Below, piece by piece: positions 21,887 through 31,948 of a DNA stretch of 64,000 nt; position 1 is the stretch's first letter; every line of letters begins with the position of its first letter. The notes under the pieces were generated by a model. That model made no database searches and was not told the DNA's origin. It saw only the letters and a program-made list of their open reading frames with translations. A program made the translations under genes and the position numbers. The DNA lies in NCBI GenBank assembly GCA_020744425.1, contig JAGMUV010000032.1, forward strand, positions 62,001-126,000. Reading direction: 5' to 3'. The stretch is from Dactylonectria macrodidyma (Eukaryota; Ascomycota; Sordariomycetes; Hypocreales; Nectriaceae).

Positions 21887-23359
21887 ATGCCGTTAGAATC
21901 CCGGCCATACAGCCCTCGGCGGCCAATCCTCCGGAAGGAAGAGCGTCATTCTGATGCGAGGAAGATAGAGGTAGTGATGTTCCTTATGCATCACTTTATC
22001 TACGATCCTGACCATGTCAAATCTGTCAATGGATATCGTCTGCCGTTACAGAAGGAAGCTGCTCAGTGGTTCAAAGTATCATTCTCAACTGTGAGTGACT
22101 GGTGGCGCACTCGTAACTCAATTCTACATAAGAAGAAGCGAGTTTATTCCCTATACTGGCCGGTACTCGAGGAAGTGTTACTCACACGATTTCTTGAGGC
22201 CAGGGCAGAGAAGGAGATCATCAACACCGGCTGGTTCAGGCGACAAGCACGTTCTATCTTTGCCGACCAGAATCCTGACTTCCCGTACCTATTTACATTC
22301 TCAAATGGCTGGTGGATTGGCTTCAGACGGCGGCACGGCATCGTTAGACGACGAATCACAAAGCAGTCTACACGGCGACCTGAAGAGTACCAGAAAATCG
22401 TGAATTGCTTCATTCGGTTTCTTCGCCGGGTAGCCAACAGCAAGAAGAATCAACAACCACGCCGCCATAAGTACCCGCAGATGGAAATAAATTATATCCT
22501 TGATACCCCCGTTCGTCGCTTTGAAAAACGACATACTTTAAATGTGGATGAGACGCCAATTCCCTTTGAATACCTCGATGGAGCTACTTGGGAATTACTT
22601 GGTGCCAAAAGCGTTGCAGGGAAAACGGACCGAAGTGGATGGAGCAAAAGACAGGCCACCCTTGTGCTATATATCTTCGCTGACGGCTCGTCACCCCTGA
22701 AGGCGAAGATCATCTTTCACGGCTCCCCCAATGGCAGGATATATCAGGATGAGGGCCATCTTTACTCACCAGACGTCACGGTCGAGTATAATGAGACTGC
22801 CTATAACAATGAGGATCTGTTCCTCCAGTGGATAAGGGACGAGCTGCCAGCTGTACAGGGAAAAACACGTGACTTCCTCCTTGTCATGGATGTCGCCAGC
22901 TTTCATAAGACGGATAAGGTGAAGGAACAGCTAAGAGAGATGAACATTACACCAGCTCTTATCCTTCCTGGGCTTACAAGTTATCTTCAACCCCTCGATA
23001 CTGCAATTAACAGACCGTTTAAAGACTGGCTACGAGAGGAGACCGAGCTGTACATCGAAGACCGCGAGAAAAGAGGGATCACAGAGTGGACTGTTAGCGA
23101 GAAAAGGATCATGACAACTTGGGTAGTCGCCCGGGCGATGGAACGACTCCGTAGCCGCCCAGAATTGGTCGAAAAGGCATTCCTAGACTGCGGTATTACC
23201 ATTAGACCAGACGGCAGTCAGGATCACCTTATCCGGATCAAAGATATCGATGAGATCGACTTCAACGGCTGGGAAGATGCCGAGGAATTGCAGGTCAAGT
23301 CAGAAGAGCTTGTGGACCCGATCTGTGACGGGGAGGAATTTGTTTTATCTGGGGACTAA
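21887..23359 (+). CDS. pogo/Tigger-like DDE transposase
   Basis: 490 aa from ATG at 21887. Residues 20-160 form the CENP-B-type double helix-turn-helix DNA-binding region (AAQWFKVSFSTVSDWW; the second helix-turn-helix ends near WWIGFRRRHGI). The DDE domain has the three acidic residues in NVDETPIPFEYL, LVMDVASFH and LQPLDTAIN. It belongs to the 2.2-kb element with 51-bp inverted repeats. The LINE inserted 179 bases before the start codon, so transcription may be affected while the protein is open. The frame ends at TAA (23357-23359) and continues open downstream. Confidence 0.9.
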   Translation: MPLESRPYSPRRPILRKEERHSDARKIEVVMFLMHHFIYDPDHVKSVNGYRLPLQKEAAQWFKVSFSTVSDWWRTRNSILHKKKRVYSLYWPVLEEVLLTRFLEARAEKEIINTGWFRRQARSIFADQNPDFPYLFTFSNGWWIGFRRRHGIVRRRITKQSTRRPEEYQKIVNCFIRFLRRVANSKKNQQPRRHKYPQMEINYILDTPVRRFEKRHTLNVDETPIPFEYLDGATWELLGAKSVAGKTDRSGWSKRQATLVLYIFADGSSPLKAKIIFHGSPNGRIYQDEGHLYSPDVTVEYNETAYNNEDLFLQWIRDELPAVQGKTRDFLLVMDVASFHKTDKVKEQLREMNITPALILPGLTSYLQPLDTAINRPFKDWLREETELYIEDREKRGITEWTVSEKRIMTTWVVARAMERLRSRPELVEKAFLDCGITIRPDGSQDHLIRIKDIDEIDFNGWEDAEELQVKSEELVDPICDGEEFVLSGD

Positions 23360-23563
23360 GAACATTCCCTTGAGATCGGATTGATGATGTTGAAAAAGGA
23401 GGAATTAAAGCGGATGGCTCAAGAGCTCGGTGTGCTGGCCGTTGGGAATAAGAAGGACATTGTAGAACGCCTGGTTGATAAGTATACACAAGGAACAACA
23501 GAAGAGACGGCAATCCCGGTAGAAGAAGAGGTAATCTTAGATGAGATAGTAGTAGCTTATTAG
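23360..23563 (+). pseudogene. in-frame C-terminal extension with SAP-like motif, after a stop codon
   Basis: Directly after the transposase stop, the same frame is open for another 67 codons and contains LKKEELKRMAQELG followed by NKKDIVERLVDKY. This matches the two-helix SAP motif that binds AT-rich DNA. The next Met is at 23384. Either a nonsense mutation removed a C-terminal SAP domain from a transposase of about 558 aa, or the tail is reached by readthrough. No intron signals join the two parts. Confidence 0.6.
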
Positions 23564-23706
23564 TCTTTAAGCAGTTCCCGGTCGTCAATTGGCGATGGAC
23601 TCATTTTTTGATAATTGAGAAGGAGGGATCTGAGAAGAGGGAAAGGTGGCCTGACGTTGAGATCATCATTTCATACTAATACTATGAGGGTTAGATCGTG
23701 CAGCTA

Positions 23707-23757
23707 GCAGGGGTCCCAAGACCCACAAGGAAATCCGAATCTTTTGAGTCGATACGG
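23707..23757 (-). repeat. right terminal inverted repeat of the pogo-like element
   Basis: 51 bp, reverse complement of 16078-16128 with two mismatches, followed by TA. Confidence 0.9.
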
Positions 23758-24086
23758 TACACTATTAAAGTAGTTCACTATAAAAACCCCTCTCGAGAAA
23801 ATAGGGGGCCGGGGGCATCCTAGAGAATACAATCATCATCTTTGGGCTCCACATCGCATTGATCCCTATCAGCCTGATCGAATATGCCGTACGCTATCCA
23901 TCACTCTTTGTAAATACATGATTTCGCCCCGGTCAGAATTATCGCGGCTACCCTTATAATGGAGTGACCTCGCAGTCCTAAGAAATTGGCGTATTCGGAA
24001 GCACCGGGTTTTTGCGAGTCAAGGACACCTTTTGCTAGTCAGTGAACCCCCGTGGGAGCGGACGCGACCAACACGGGGGGGTCGGA
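23758..24086. other. intergenic
   Basis: No gene seen. This is the flank between the pogo-like element and the 3' end of the Zn2Cys6 gene. Confidence 0.4.
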
Positions 24087-25168
24087 TTAGAGGCGCCCAC
24101 CAGTAGTAATGCTGGACTGCTGCAGGAAGTGAATTGTTAGGTCGCTGGGCTGGGGCTTGGCCGCCATGGTCCAGGTGGGGAAGTTGGGCATCAAGGGCGA
24201 TTCCGAGGGGAACATGGCCGCAGCGTCGATTTCGGGAGGTGGAGGGGCAAAGTCGAAGTCGCTGTTGCTGCCGGTGAAGCTCTGGGGCGATAGGGCGATG
24301 GAACTGTTTCCAAAGGCGGCCTTTCGGTAGCCGTACTTGAAGTCGGAGTGATCGAGCTCTGATGATGATGCCCGCTCGGTTTGGTTGCATACGGAAGAGT
24401 CTGCGTCCTCGGCCTCCTTCCGCTGCTCGGTCTCCTTCTGCTGGCCTTCGAGCTGGCGGGCCAGCTCAGCCATGCCGGTTTCGTCTTCGGGGAATACTGA
24501 CTGAATGGGGAGGTCGATGTCGCTGTTGGGTCGAATGCAGCCTAGCTTCTGGGCAATGTTGTGGATCACGGGCTGGCCGCGGTCGTTTAATTTAGGCTCT
24601 CCCAGCTCCCAGGGCTGGTTATTTAAGACCATCGAGTAGAGCTTGTGAACAGTGGCGATGAGAGCGAAGTGGGTGTTCTCGAGTACTTCGGCGTATCTAG
24701 CTTTGGTATAAGTGAAATGCGAGACCGTGTAAGTTGCAATTTACATACCCTCGTGGCAGCTGCTTATACTTCTTCTTTCTAACGCCTACAGTGCAGACTG
24801 AACCATCGTCCTTACATCGCTTGCAGGGAAGCTCGCCATCACACTTTACAATCTTAGTGACGAGGTTGAGAGTCTGATGTAGAACGAGGACATACCTTGG
24901 TCTTCTTCATTCGACATCTCTCACAAGCCTTCCGGACACGCTTATGTCGGCCATCTATACCCGCAGTGTGAGTAACATGGTCGTGGTGGTGAATGGTGGC
25001 AGCACTAGAGCTGGCACGTTTTGAGGTACGATGCATGATCGACTTGATACTTGAGGTGCTGTTTCTGGAAAGTGTCAACTTGTAACCCTCTGCGGGAGGA
25101 GATGGCTGGCTATTTGAACCCATTGCTCGTATTGTAGGACGGGCAGGGTTGTAAAGACACCCAGTCAA
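24087..25168 (-). CDS. Zn2Cys6 transcription factor, three exons
   Basis: Exons 25168-24896, 24843-24749 and 24696-24087 (introns of 52 nt each, GTATGT donors) give 325 aa. The first intron interrupts the zinc cluster. Across the junction the sequence reads ACERCRMKKTK, then CDGELPCKRCKDDGSVC, which is the full six-cysteine binuclear cluster. Basic linker residues follow (VRKKKYKQLPRG). The C-terminal half starts YAEVLENTHFALIATVHKLY and ends in an acidic, Ser/Pro/Phe-rich stretch (SDFDFAPPPPEIDAAAMF) that looks like an activation region. It lacks the long fungal_trans middle domain. ATG at 25168 is used; a second in-frame Met at 25123 is also possible. Targets cannot be inferred. Confidence 0.85.
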
Positions 25169-26507
25169 GGTACGTTTGGGTGATGTTTGTCAGGCATTAC
25201 GTGAATGCGTGTAATTGGGAGGCGATGAGGCCAAACAGGCAATGCAGGATAATGTTTACTAATGCGAGGAAAGAGGTCAGGGGGATTAAAGGGTATAAAG
25301 AGGAAAGACAAAAAGGTAAAATGAAGAGGCCAAAGACCTTAATAAGGGTGCCCGAGAAGCGGTCACAATGTCTCCTTGAGCAGCACCATATCGCCTTGAT
25401 TCGTTGAGTTGCTAGATTGGGTTAATTGTTGGATACGCGGTGTGTCTTTAGTAAAGATTAGGGATAGACAGATAAATGTAGATCAATTCTTGATGATATG
25501 TTTGATTGTTCTCGTTCTTGTTCTCGTTGACTCCCGTCTCCACTTTCCTCTAGAGCGGGGTTTTATCATCATCTTCAGTCATAGATGCAGATATCCCAGT
25601 ATTCTGATACCTGAATGACCTCCTTGATGCATTACCCAGCCACAATCTAACATTAATGAAGGGTATGTTCTTAAGCGGGGATCACGGTAGTAAGGGGTGT
25701 TAATAAAGGTGGGTCTCATTTGATCTAGACCGCAGGATCGTCGAGGCGCCGGAAAAAAGCTCCGGTGGTGCTTAGTTGAGTGCTAAACGTACACCTTGTC
25801 GTCACGTATTTCAATCCCTGACTTCACAAAAGGCTCATCAGCAGCTAGATGTACGAGATTGGCTAAAATAACATGACCAAAAATTGAGACGAGCATGCAA
25901 TGGCAATGTCAGAGTGTATCATGTGACATCCAAATGCGCCTTCTCTTGCGCCGAGGCAAGAAGTAACCTTCCTGCTCACGGGACGCGGTTCTGACTTGTA
26001 CTTGCCTGTTATGTCATGTGGTTTGCGACCCTGCTCGTTTGCACCACCAAATGATGACGACATCATACCGCTTCCTAGTCTTCCTATTGATCGCCTTGTG
26101 GGGGGCGGCTCTGACTCGTTGAAGCAAGTACAGTACAGTAAATTTATCATGGACTGGTGACTCTACCGAGCGATCAGAAAGTGCCGTTGTGGCAAATATT
26201 GCATACACAGCCAACAGTAAGGGTTGATGCGAGGTCAAGTCATACTTTACAACGGGTAGTTACATGTGATCATGATTCTTCTGGGTGGTTGAGTGCGCAG
26301 TTCGGCGAGAATAGCTCGCTCGCCAGCAATCGGTCGGTAAGTCTCCGACATTATAATTTGATATGGAGCAAGGCCAATTGCAAAGGCCCTGTTTTACCAT
26401 GGTTGATCTGTAGCTTGTTTAATGGGTTTGAGACCTGCTAATGGCCACCTCTGCACACTCCCCCAATTCTTCTGCGGACCCCTCCCTCGCCATGGCTCCC
26501 GTCTGCC
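25169..26507. other. intergenic
   Basis: Probable promoter region of the Zn2Cys6 gene and spacer. AT-rich runs, no convincing coding sequence. Confidence 0.4.
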
Positions 26508-26873
26508 ATGCCCAGCCGACCAATATCCAGTTCATCCAACCAGTCCGTCATCTGCTCCATTCAAAATAACTCCGATGACATTTCTGCCCTGCTCGTCACT
26601 AGGCGCAACACACCCACGCTACCAAACGGACCCCGTCCAGACCAAGGTGTGAGCTACAACGGGGGCAAGTATTGCATTCAATACATCCAAGTCCAAGGTG
26701 AGTACTCTTGTTCATTGCATCTTCAGCCATGAGCGTCTCCATGCGTTTCCATCGCAGATGTCCCGCTTCAGCCTTTCGCAGTGGCTTGTCTCTATGTCAA
26801 CGGCAACGAACTGTTGCGTTGGGCAAACAAACGACTGGCTTTTTATCAGGAACTCCTCTATCCTGAGAAATAA
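26508..26873 (+). CDS. small two-exon protein, function unknown
   Basis: Exons 26508-26697 and 26758-26873 are joined by a 60-nt intron with a GTGAGT donor and ATCGCAG acceptor, giving 101 aa. The reading passes smoothly across the junction (YCIQYIQVQ then DVPLQPFAVACLYVNGNELL) and ends FYQELLYPEK. No signal peptide or known domain is visible. Neither exon alone would be noticed, but together the coding composition is consistent. Alternative upstream starts in this frame are closed by a stop near 26440. Confidence 0.5.
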
Positions 26874-27296
26874 CATAGTTCATCCTTGGCAATCTTCAAA
26901 TCCCACATGCCACAAGTATTGGTGCGTGCGGTAGTTTATATGACCCTGGCAGCTGCACCATATCCTGCCTTCGCTTTTGTTTCTCTCTCATTTCTCTTCT
27001 TCCCTTGTTCTTTCATCTCGCCTCAGTTTAGCCCTCCAGGGGTCTCGAGCCCTCTTGCTACTTTACCCCGTAAGGTAGCGGCGACCGCTGCATCTCCCCT
27101 GGCATAAGTAAGGTTAGTGCTCTGTGACTATTCTGCCTTCTCCTAGGAGCCACTCTTTTGCCTTCCACTCCCTTTCCATCTTGTCTATGTCTAACCGATA
27201 TCCTTTGTTAGCCGTGCTTGCCATTCTTCTCTATAGTGGGGACTTTAACACTCATGTGCTCCTTTTGTGGTAGAAGATAATAAAGCAGCCCTCCTC
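26874..27296. other. intergenic
   Basis: Pyrimidine-rich sequence (TTTCTCTC, CTTCTTCCCTTG) without a gene. It may serve as promoter for the weak candidate at 27297. Confidence 0.3.
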
Positions 27297-27598
27297 ATGA
27301 CCACCCCTCTCACCCATGGCCGCCGTCGTCCCAAAGCAATTAAGTTGCCCCAGCCCAAACGTTTAATTACCGCTCCTGCGACTACTCCACCAGAGCCGCT
27401 GTTGGAGCGAGGTAGCCTCCCTGGGTAAGGCGAGGCCCCCTGGCAACTGATGAAACGCCTGCTTGTTAATACTCATGCAGAGGTTACTTCATTTTCCCTG
27501 AAGGCCCCAGCAGCCGAGTCCAGAATCCACATCCATTTCAACACCAAGTTCGCAGCTGCTTTTCCACTTCCTCCCAATTTATATTGAATGCGGGGTAA
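27297..27598 (+). CDS. weak candidate two-exon small protein
   Basis: Exons 27297-27424 and 27481-27598, with a 56-nt intron bearing a GTAAGG donor and CATGCAG acceptor, give 81 aa starting MTTPLTHGRRRPKAIKLP. There is no recognised domain. The second exon overlaps, on the opposite strand, the decayed gene at 27538-28060, so one of the two is probably not expressed. Reported only for its good splice signals. Confidence 0.25.
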
Positions 27599-28060
27599 GA
27601 TTTCGATAGATCCTCTTCACCTCGGTCCGAAACAGATACGATGACGTTAGTCTCCTTAGGTTCGTAGCGTTCGGTAGGTGGTGTTTTCTTCTGGAGGCGG
27701 TCCTCGACCTTTTGCTTCAAAGACTTGTTCCAGAGCGCACCAGGGGCTAGCACAAGATCTTGCTCGAGTTCTGGATTGAGCGTAAGCTTCATTAGTCTTT
27801 TTCCAGCTCTCAAACGTATTCCATGCGAGGGAGTAATGGATGCATGTAGGCGGGAATTCATCATATGCCCGGTCTTCTTCCCAGTCGCTTAACTGGAGCA
27901 ATGGCAGTGATGAACGGTGGCTGGGCTGCTGACTCTGGCCGGCTGGGCTTGCACTGCAGCTCTCAAGCACGGGGGACCGATAATCAAGCTCGACATCATA
28001 ATAATAGGCGCTGACCCCACGGGTGGAAACTTCAAGGAGGTTGGGTTCTTCGACTGCCAC
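27538..28060 (-). pseudogene. frameshifted conserved fungal hypothetical gene
   Basis: Two overlapping frames together resemble a hypothetical protein type that recurs in many filamentous ascomycetes. The upstream frame carries [20 protein letters not shown]. The downstream one carries [19 protein letters not shown] and later VIVSVSDRGEEDLSKSYP. The family normally runs continuously from the CIHYSxxW segment to the LTLNN segment. Here the frame changes at about 27800-27850, with about 30 extra bases and no good intron borders. The first part of the protein (before DWEED) is variable. Function of the family is unknown to me. Confidence 0.5.
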
Positions 28061-28666
28061 CCAGAGGATGACGAAGTGAACGGCGAGGTCGCATTTCTGG
28101 GCTCTTGGAGTGTCTACCCTTACTTCAAATCCGGCTACATTCTACTCAACTCAATTGAACGAGGCATTTTCTCGCTCAAGTATACAGGCCGGAAAGCAAA
28201 GTATTAAATCAGCTCAGAACTTTGAAAGCCTGGAATTTGCATAGACCACGGCGAGATCAACTAGTATAACAGAGCAATACAAGCGAAGTAATATTCATCT
28301 TTAGAAGACAGGCATGATGATTTGAAGGAACCTTTGAACCTCAATGCGCTTTTCAGTAAGATTAAAACTCTTATCCCGACTAGCAGTGTGTATGAGCCTG
28401 CTACAGAAGGAGACTTACAGAGTGCGTAATCAACCAACTACTTCCAATCGTTGGGGCCGTTGGATTCTCCAACTGTGGGTCCAACTCAACTGAGATCTCG
28501 CTCCCCCTGCTTGCCAACCAGCCAATTCAGAGATCCAGTTGATTGGGATTGGATCCAACCGGCTCCAACTCGTTCCGGTGTTCGAGGGTCATGTGAGACC
28601 CGGGCGCCGTAACTTCGACCTCACCTTCCACTCCCCAGTTTGGCTCTTCATACGGCCCACTGTACG
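28061..28666. other. intergenic
   Basis: No gene seen. Several short TCCAACT words occur at 28470-28570. Confidence 0.3.
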
Positions 28667-29659
28667 GATAGATGGATTTTATTTCGCCCGGAGGGAAGTC
28701 CCTATAGGGCCTTGACACAATCTAGTTCACATTTCAGAACATTTGGTACATGACACCCCAAGCCCCACGGATCGTCGTCTTATCGCTTGCTGCTCAACCT
28801 CGTCGCTGTTTGTTCCATGACAGGCCTGCTTGAAGGCCAAATTCTGCAAGTGTTCAGCATCCTATCCTCGGCAGCTGCAGCACTGTCTGCCCAAATTGAG
28901 GCTGCTTTTATTAGTATAGTCGCACGCTAGAGGTTAGTTTGCCGATGACCGCTGGTCCGCATTGAGCCTGTTTGTCGCCATAGCAAATTTGATTGTCGCA
29001 AGCCACTTGGTGCGGTCGTATATCTGACGGATAGTGCACTGACTGGATTGCTGCCGAGGCCTCGTGATCACTTACGGCCGAGCGGTTGCTCGCCATGACC
29101 GTCACGTCCCGAAAAGGAAGCCTGGGCGGCGTGCACTTCAACGCCGTCGCTATTGCTGCTAGTTCCGCTGTGTACGGATTCTGCACGTCTCCGGGCCCGA
29201 TAGTGACGGAATAGCTGGCAACCACCTCGCCTGCGCTGTTGCGAGTCGCGTCGCACACGACGGCTCCCATTCCCACTATGCCGCCCTTCTGCGAGCTAGA
29301 CGTTGCTATGATGATGCCCTCGACGTTGTTTGGTGCCTTGGCCGCCTCCGCTACGTCGTCCCCCCTCCCCACCACTGGGATGCGGCTGGTCCATGGCGGC
29401 AACGCATACTCGTGGATAACCTCCATTCGATCCGTATGGACGCTTCCCACCGCCGAGACAATCTTCTGCATTGGTGATATAAATCGCTTGCTTGTCTTGT
29501 TCTTCAAAGCTGCCAGCGGGTGCGTCTTCGGAAGGGTCCGAAGGCTGATGCAGAATCTTTGTTGCGGCTGGTCTGTGTCGTTCCTCTATCGTCAGGATAC
29601 TGGCTTCGGCCTCGGCCACCGCCGTTGCTACAGTACGGAACGCTCCTGTAATTGCCTGC
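28667..29659 (-). mobile_element. 5'-truncated LINE with RNase H region
   Basis: Relative of the full LINE at 16.2-21.7 kb. Coding remnants include FISPMQKI, EYALPPWTSRIP, GGIVGMGAVV, NPYTAELAAIATAL and VMASNRSA, in at least two frames. Similarity starts at about 29659 (AITGAFRTVATAV in the full element). The C-terminal zinc knuckle region is deleted near 29000. The 3' UTR is almost identical to 7792-7994, and the end reads AAAATCC then ATCTATCC on the minus strand. Clearly dead. Confidence 0.85.
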
Positions 29660-30363
29660 TAATCCGAGAAGTTCGATTTCCGGAGAACTCTCGAGAATGA
29701 CTAAGTAAAGCTCGATTGCATTGCGAGCCACTTCCGACCGTTGAGCACATTCGCGCCTTTATGATCAGACTCAGCATGCGATCCACGGAAAGAGCACAAG
29801 CGGCACTTGACGGAAACTATCATGGAAACGATCAGGATTTGTTCCATAAGTCACTAGACATGTATGCTTTGTTTCTCGGAGCCTAGAAAAAAAGATATTG
29901 GGTCTCCCTCCTTTGCAGGCCAGCTGCGACATGCTCAGCATATTGAGAACTCGGAGAAGGCAGTCTAGTGTTGATGATGTACTAGAAGTTGGCCCAGTCC
30001 GTTCACCAAATATCCCCAACTGAAAATATTCTCGCCCAAAGCGATTGGGTCTCATAGAATATTCATTTGGGTATGACGTCATATGCACCATTGAAACCCT
30101 TCCGTATCTCCTCTCTCATCTTTCCCGACTGGGGCGTCGACCCTCATTCATCCCTATAACGCCAAACATGGACGGGCCGACGAGCATCCCAAGTCAATAC
30201 TCCGCTCAGGCCGTCCATTTCGTCCATTTCGTCCATCCCGCAGCCGGGTCATCATGTGTCAGCAACGTCTTGAAACATCCACAAAGTATTGAGGTCCCAG
30301 AATGTCATCTGGGTCGGATGACACCCCGAACAGGCAAGTTGAGATGAGCCAATCATCACCAAT
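29660..30363. other. intergenic
   Basis: No gene seen. A triplet of short repeats CGTCCATTT occurs near 30210-30235. Confidence 0.3.
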
Positions 30364-30591
30364 TCAGAACATTGGCGCCCTTCCGTGACCTTGGATGACT
30401 ATGACCCCAGGGTCCTGCTCGAGCTGCCTTCGGTTCGATATGTGACCTACGGCGGTGATTTTGTCATCTGTCCTGTCAGCAACTCATTGCGACGAAACTT
30501 GGGCAGTGACCTTACCTTCGACGAGTACGTCTCCTGCGTAAGGCCCTCGGCCGGGTGTGTCTACAATCCTGACGTCCGTGAAAAGGATCAT
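30364..30591 (-). pseudogene. amidohydrolase, N-terminal fragment
   Basis: The stretch MILFTDVRIVDTPGRGPYAG then DVLVE has the form of the N-terminal beta-sandwich of amidohydrolase/imidazolonepropionase-like enzymes. A 48-nt intron (30468-30515, GTAAGG donor, GGACAG acceptor) leads to DDKITAVGHIS and DPGVIVIQGHGRAPMF. The family continues with a PGLxDxHxH metal site, but here a stop follows at 30364. The catalytic barrel is absent, so the fragment has no enzyme activity. An intact splice site in so short a remnant suggests fairly recent truncation. Confidence 0.6.
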
Positions 30592-30856
30592 GGACTTTGC
30601 GCGAGGTCCTTCCACCTTGGGTTTTTCAATGTCGGGCATGGCGCTTAAAGTCTCAGATGTCCGAGCAGTGGGGAGTGTCCAATCTGTGCATGAGGGTTTG
30701 CGAACTGAAAGTATGTGCCTTGATGCTTCCAATCTCGGCCAAATCGAAAGTGAAAATAGAGCGATTGAGTCTGGGAGAAAATTTCACGTCTCGTGATTTT
30801 TACTGAATTTCATCTCACTAGGTCGGAGACTTTGTTCCCCATGTTACCTCAGCGGG

Positions 30857-31138
30857 ATGAGACCCAGATCAGGCTACTGGATTGCAACGCGTCATTATCA
30901 AGTCGTTGATGTCAACGACGAAGACGTCGAATATGACGAAATGCACCGCGAAATTCAGGACATGCACGGTATTCACCCTAAGACGGAAGATTTCATAGCC
31001 AACCAGGGCTTCGACGTAAAGAATTTGGAACCAAAAAATGCGTTTCATGTGGCCGTGATCGCAATCCTAGCTACATGTAGGCCTCGAAGTACGCATTCAC
31101 CTTACACATCATACGTTGTTAGCGGGAAGACTCCGTAG
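30857..31138 (+). CDS. possible protein fragment, unknown
   Basis: Frame of 93 aa, acidic at first (VVDVNDEDVEYDEMHREIQD), then HPKTEDFIANQGFDVKNLEP. Composition is coding-like up to about 31080, after which it runs into the end of the NLR fragment. It may be one exon of a broken gene. I recognise no domain. Confidence 0.3.
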   Translation: MRPRSGYWIATRHYQVVDVNDEDVEYDEMHREIQDMHGIHPKTEDFIANQGFDVKNLEPKNAFHVAVIAILATCRPRSTHSPYTSYVVSGKTP

Positions 31139-31948
31139 ATCTGGGGTTGGGACAGCCGATCCCACCTCCAGCCCAAGGCAGACGCCGACCCAGGCAATGG
31201 CAGCTTCCGGGGCGGCCTGCACCGCCTTGTCAACTATTCCCCTCACAGCGGATATGGCTTGTAATCCATCTTCGATTCCTTGCTTGATGGCCGCTTCTCT
31301 CCGCGTCCGTTCCAGTCCGGCCTGGACCAGCAGCTTCATTTGGCACCATCTCGTCTCCCGAGTCTGTTCTATCTCGTTTTCCCTAGATTCGAAGCCCGTG
31401 GAGGTTGAGTCGCATCTATGAAGTTCGCCTGACAGAATCTTCTCGTACGCTTCGACTATGGTGCGCTCGTTCACTTTGAGCTCGTCGTACGCCTAGTTCC
31501 AAAGCCGCTCTTGTAGGTTCTGCGATGAGGTTTCGTGGCCGGAAGAGCCAGGCGGAGAGGGTGTTGGCTGTGCATCCTTGTCTCCGAGGCCGTCATACCC
31601 ACGGTCCGAGAGTGATCGTGCCGCGGTCTCCGATTGTTCCGGCGGCCTAGCGGAGGTGTGTGACTTGAGCGAGGCTGGCTGGCGGGTTGACACAGTCGGA
31701 GAAGGAACTGCGGTTGAGGGCCCAAGGTTCGATACCGGAGATGCTGGCTCCACGGCCGAGGATGCGGCTGGTTCAGGCGGTAAGTTTTCGACCTTCTTTA
31801 GGGCTTGTGGGCTGCGTGAGGCATTTCCGGGGCCTGAGGAATCCGTGGACGAGTGGACGGGACCATCCGTCTGTTTGGACTTCTCGGGGTCTGTTTTGTC
31901 ATGATGTCTGAAGACATTCCTCCATCTGCAGAAGAGTCTCGGAGTCAT
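31133..31948 (-). pseudogene. NLR (NWD/NACHT-type) N-terminal fragment
   Basis: Starts MTPRLFCRWRNVFRHH and continues through a Ser/Pro-rich linker to QERLWN, then an in-frame TAG (31493-31495), then AYDELKVNERTIVEAYEKIL. The following part (TRETRWCQMKLLVQAGLERT, AISAVRGIVDKAVQAAPEAA, IAWVGVCLGLE) is the N-terminal NWD region that precedes NACHT domains in fungal NLR proteins of the heterokaryon-incompatibility type. Conservation ends at 31155, and a stop follows after an unrelated tail. No NACHT Walker motifs are found nearby. It carries both a nonsense codon and a 3' truncation. Confidence 0.7.

Larger units (their letters stand above)
16078..23757 (+). mobile_element. pogo/Tigger-like DNA transposon, split by a LINE
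   Basis: Terminal inverted repeats of 51 bp lie at 16078-16128 and 23707-23757. They begin CCGTATCGACTCAAAAG and differ at two positions. Both ends abut TA, the usual pogo target duplication (16076-16077 and 23758-23759). Without the LINE and one duplication copy the element would be 2,167 bp. It encodes one transposase (21887-23359), with an in-frame continuation after a stop. Confidence 0.9.
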
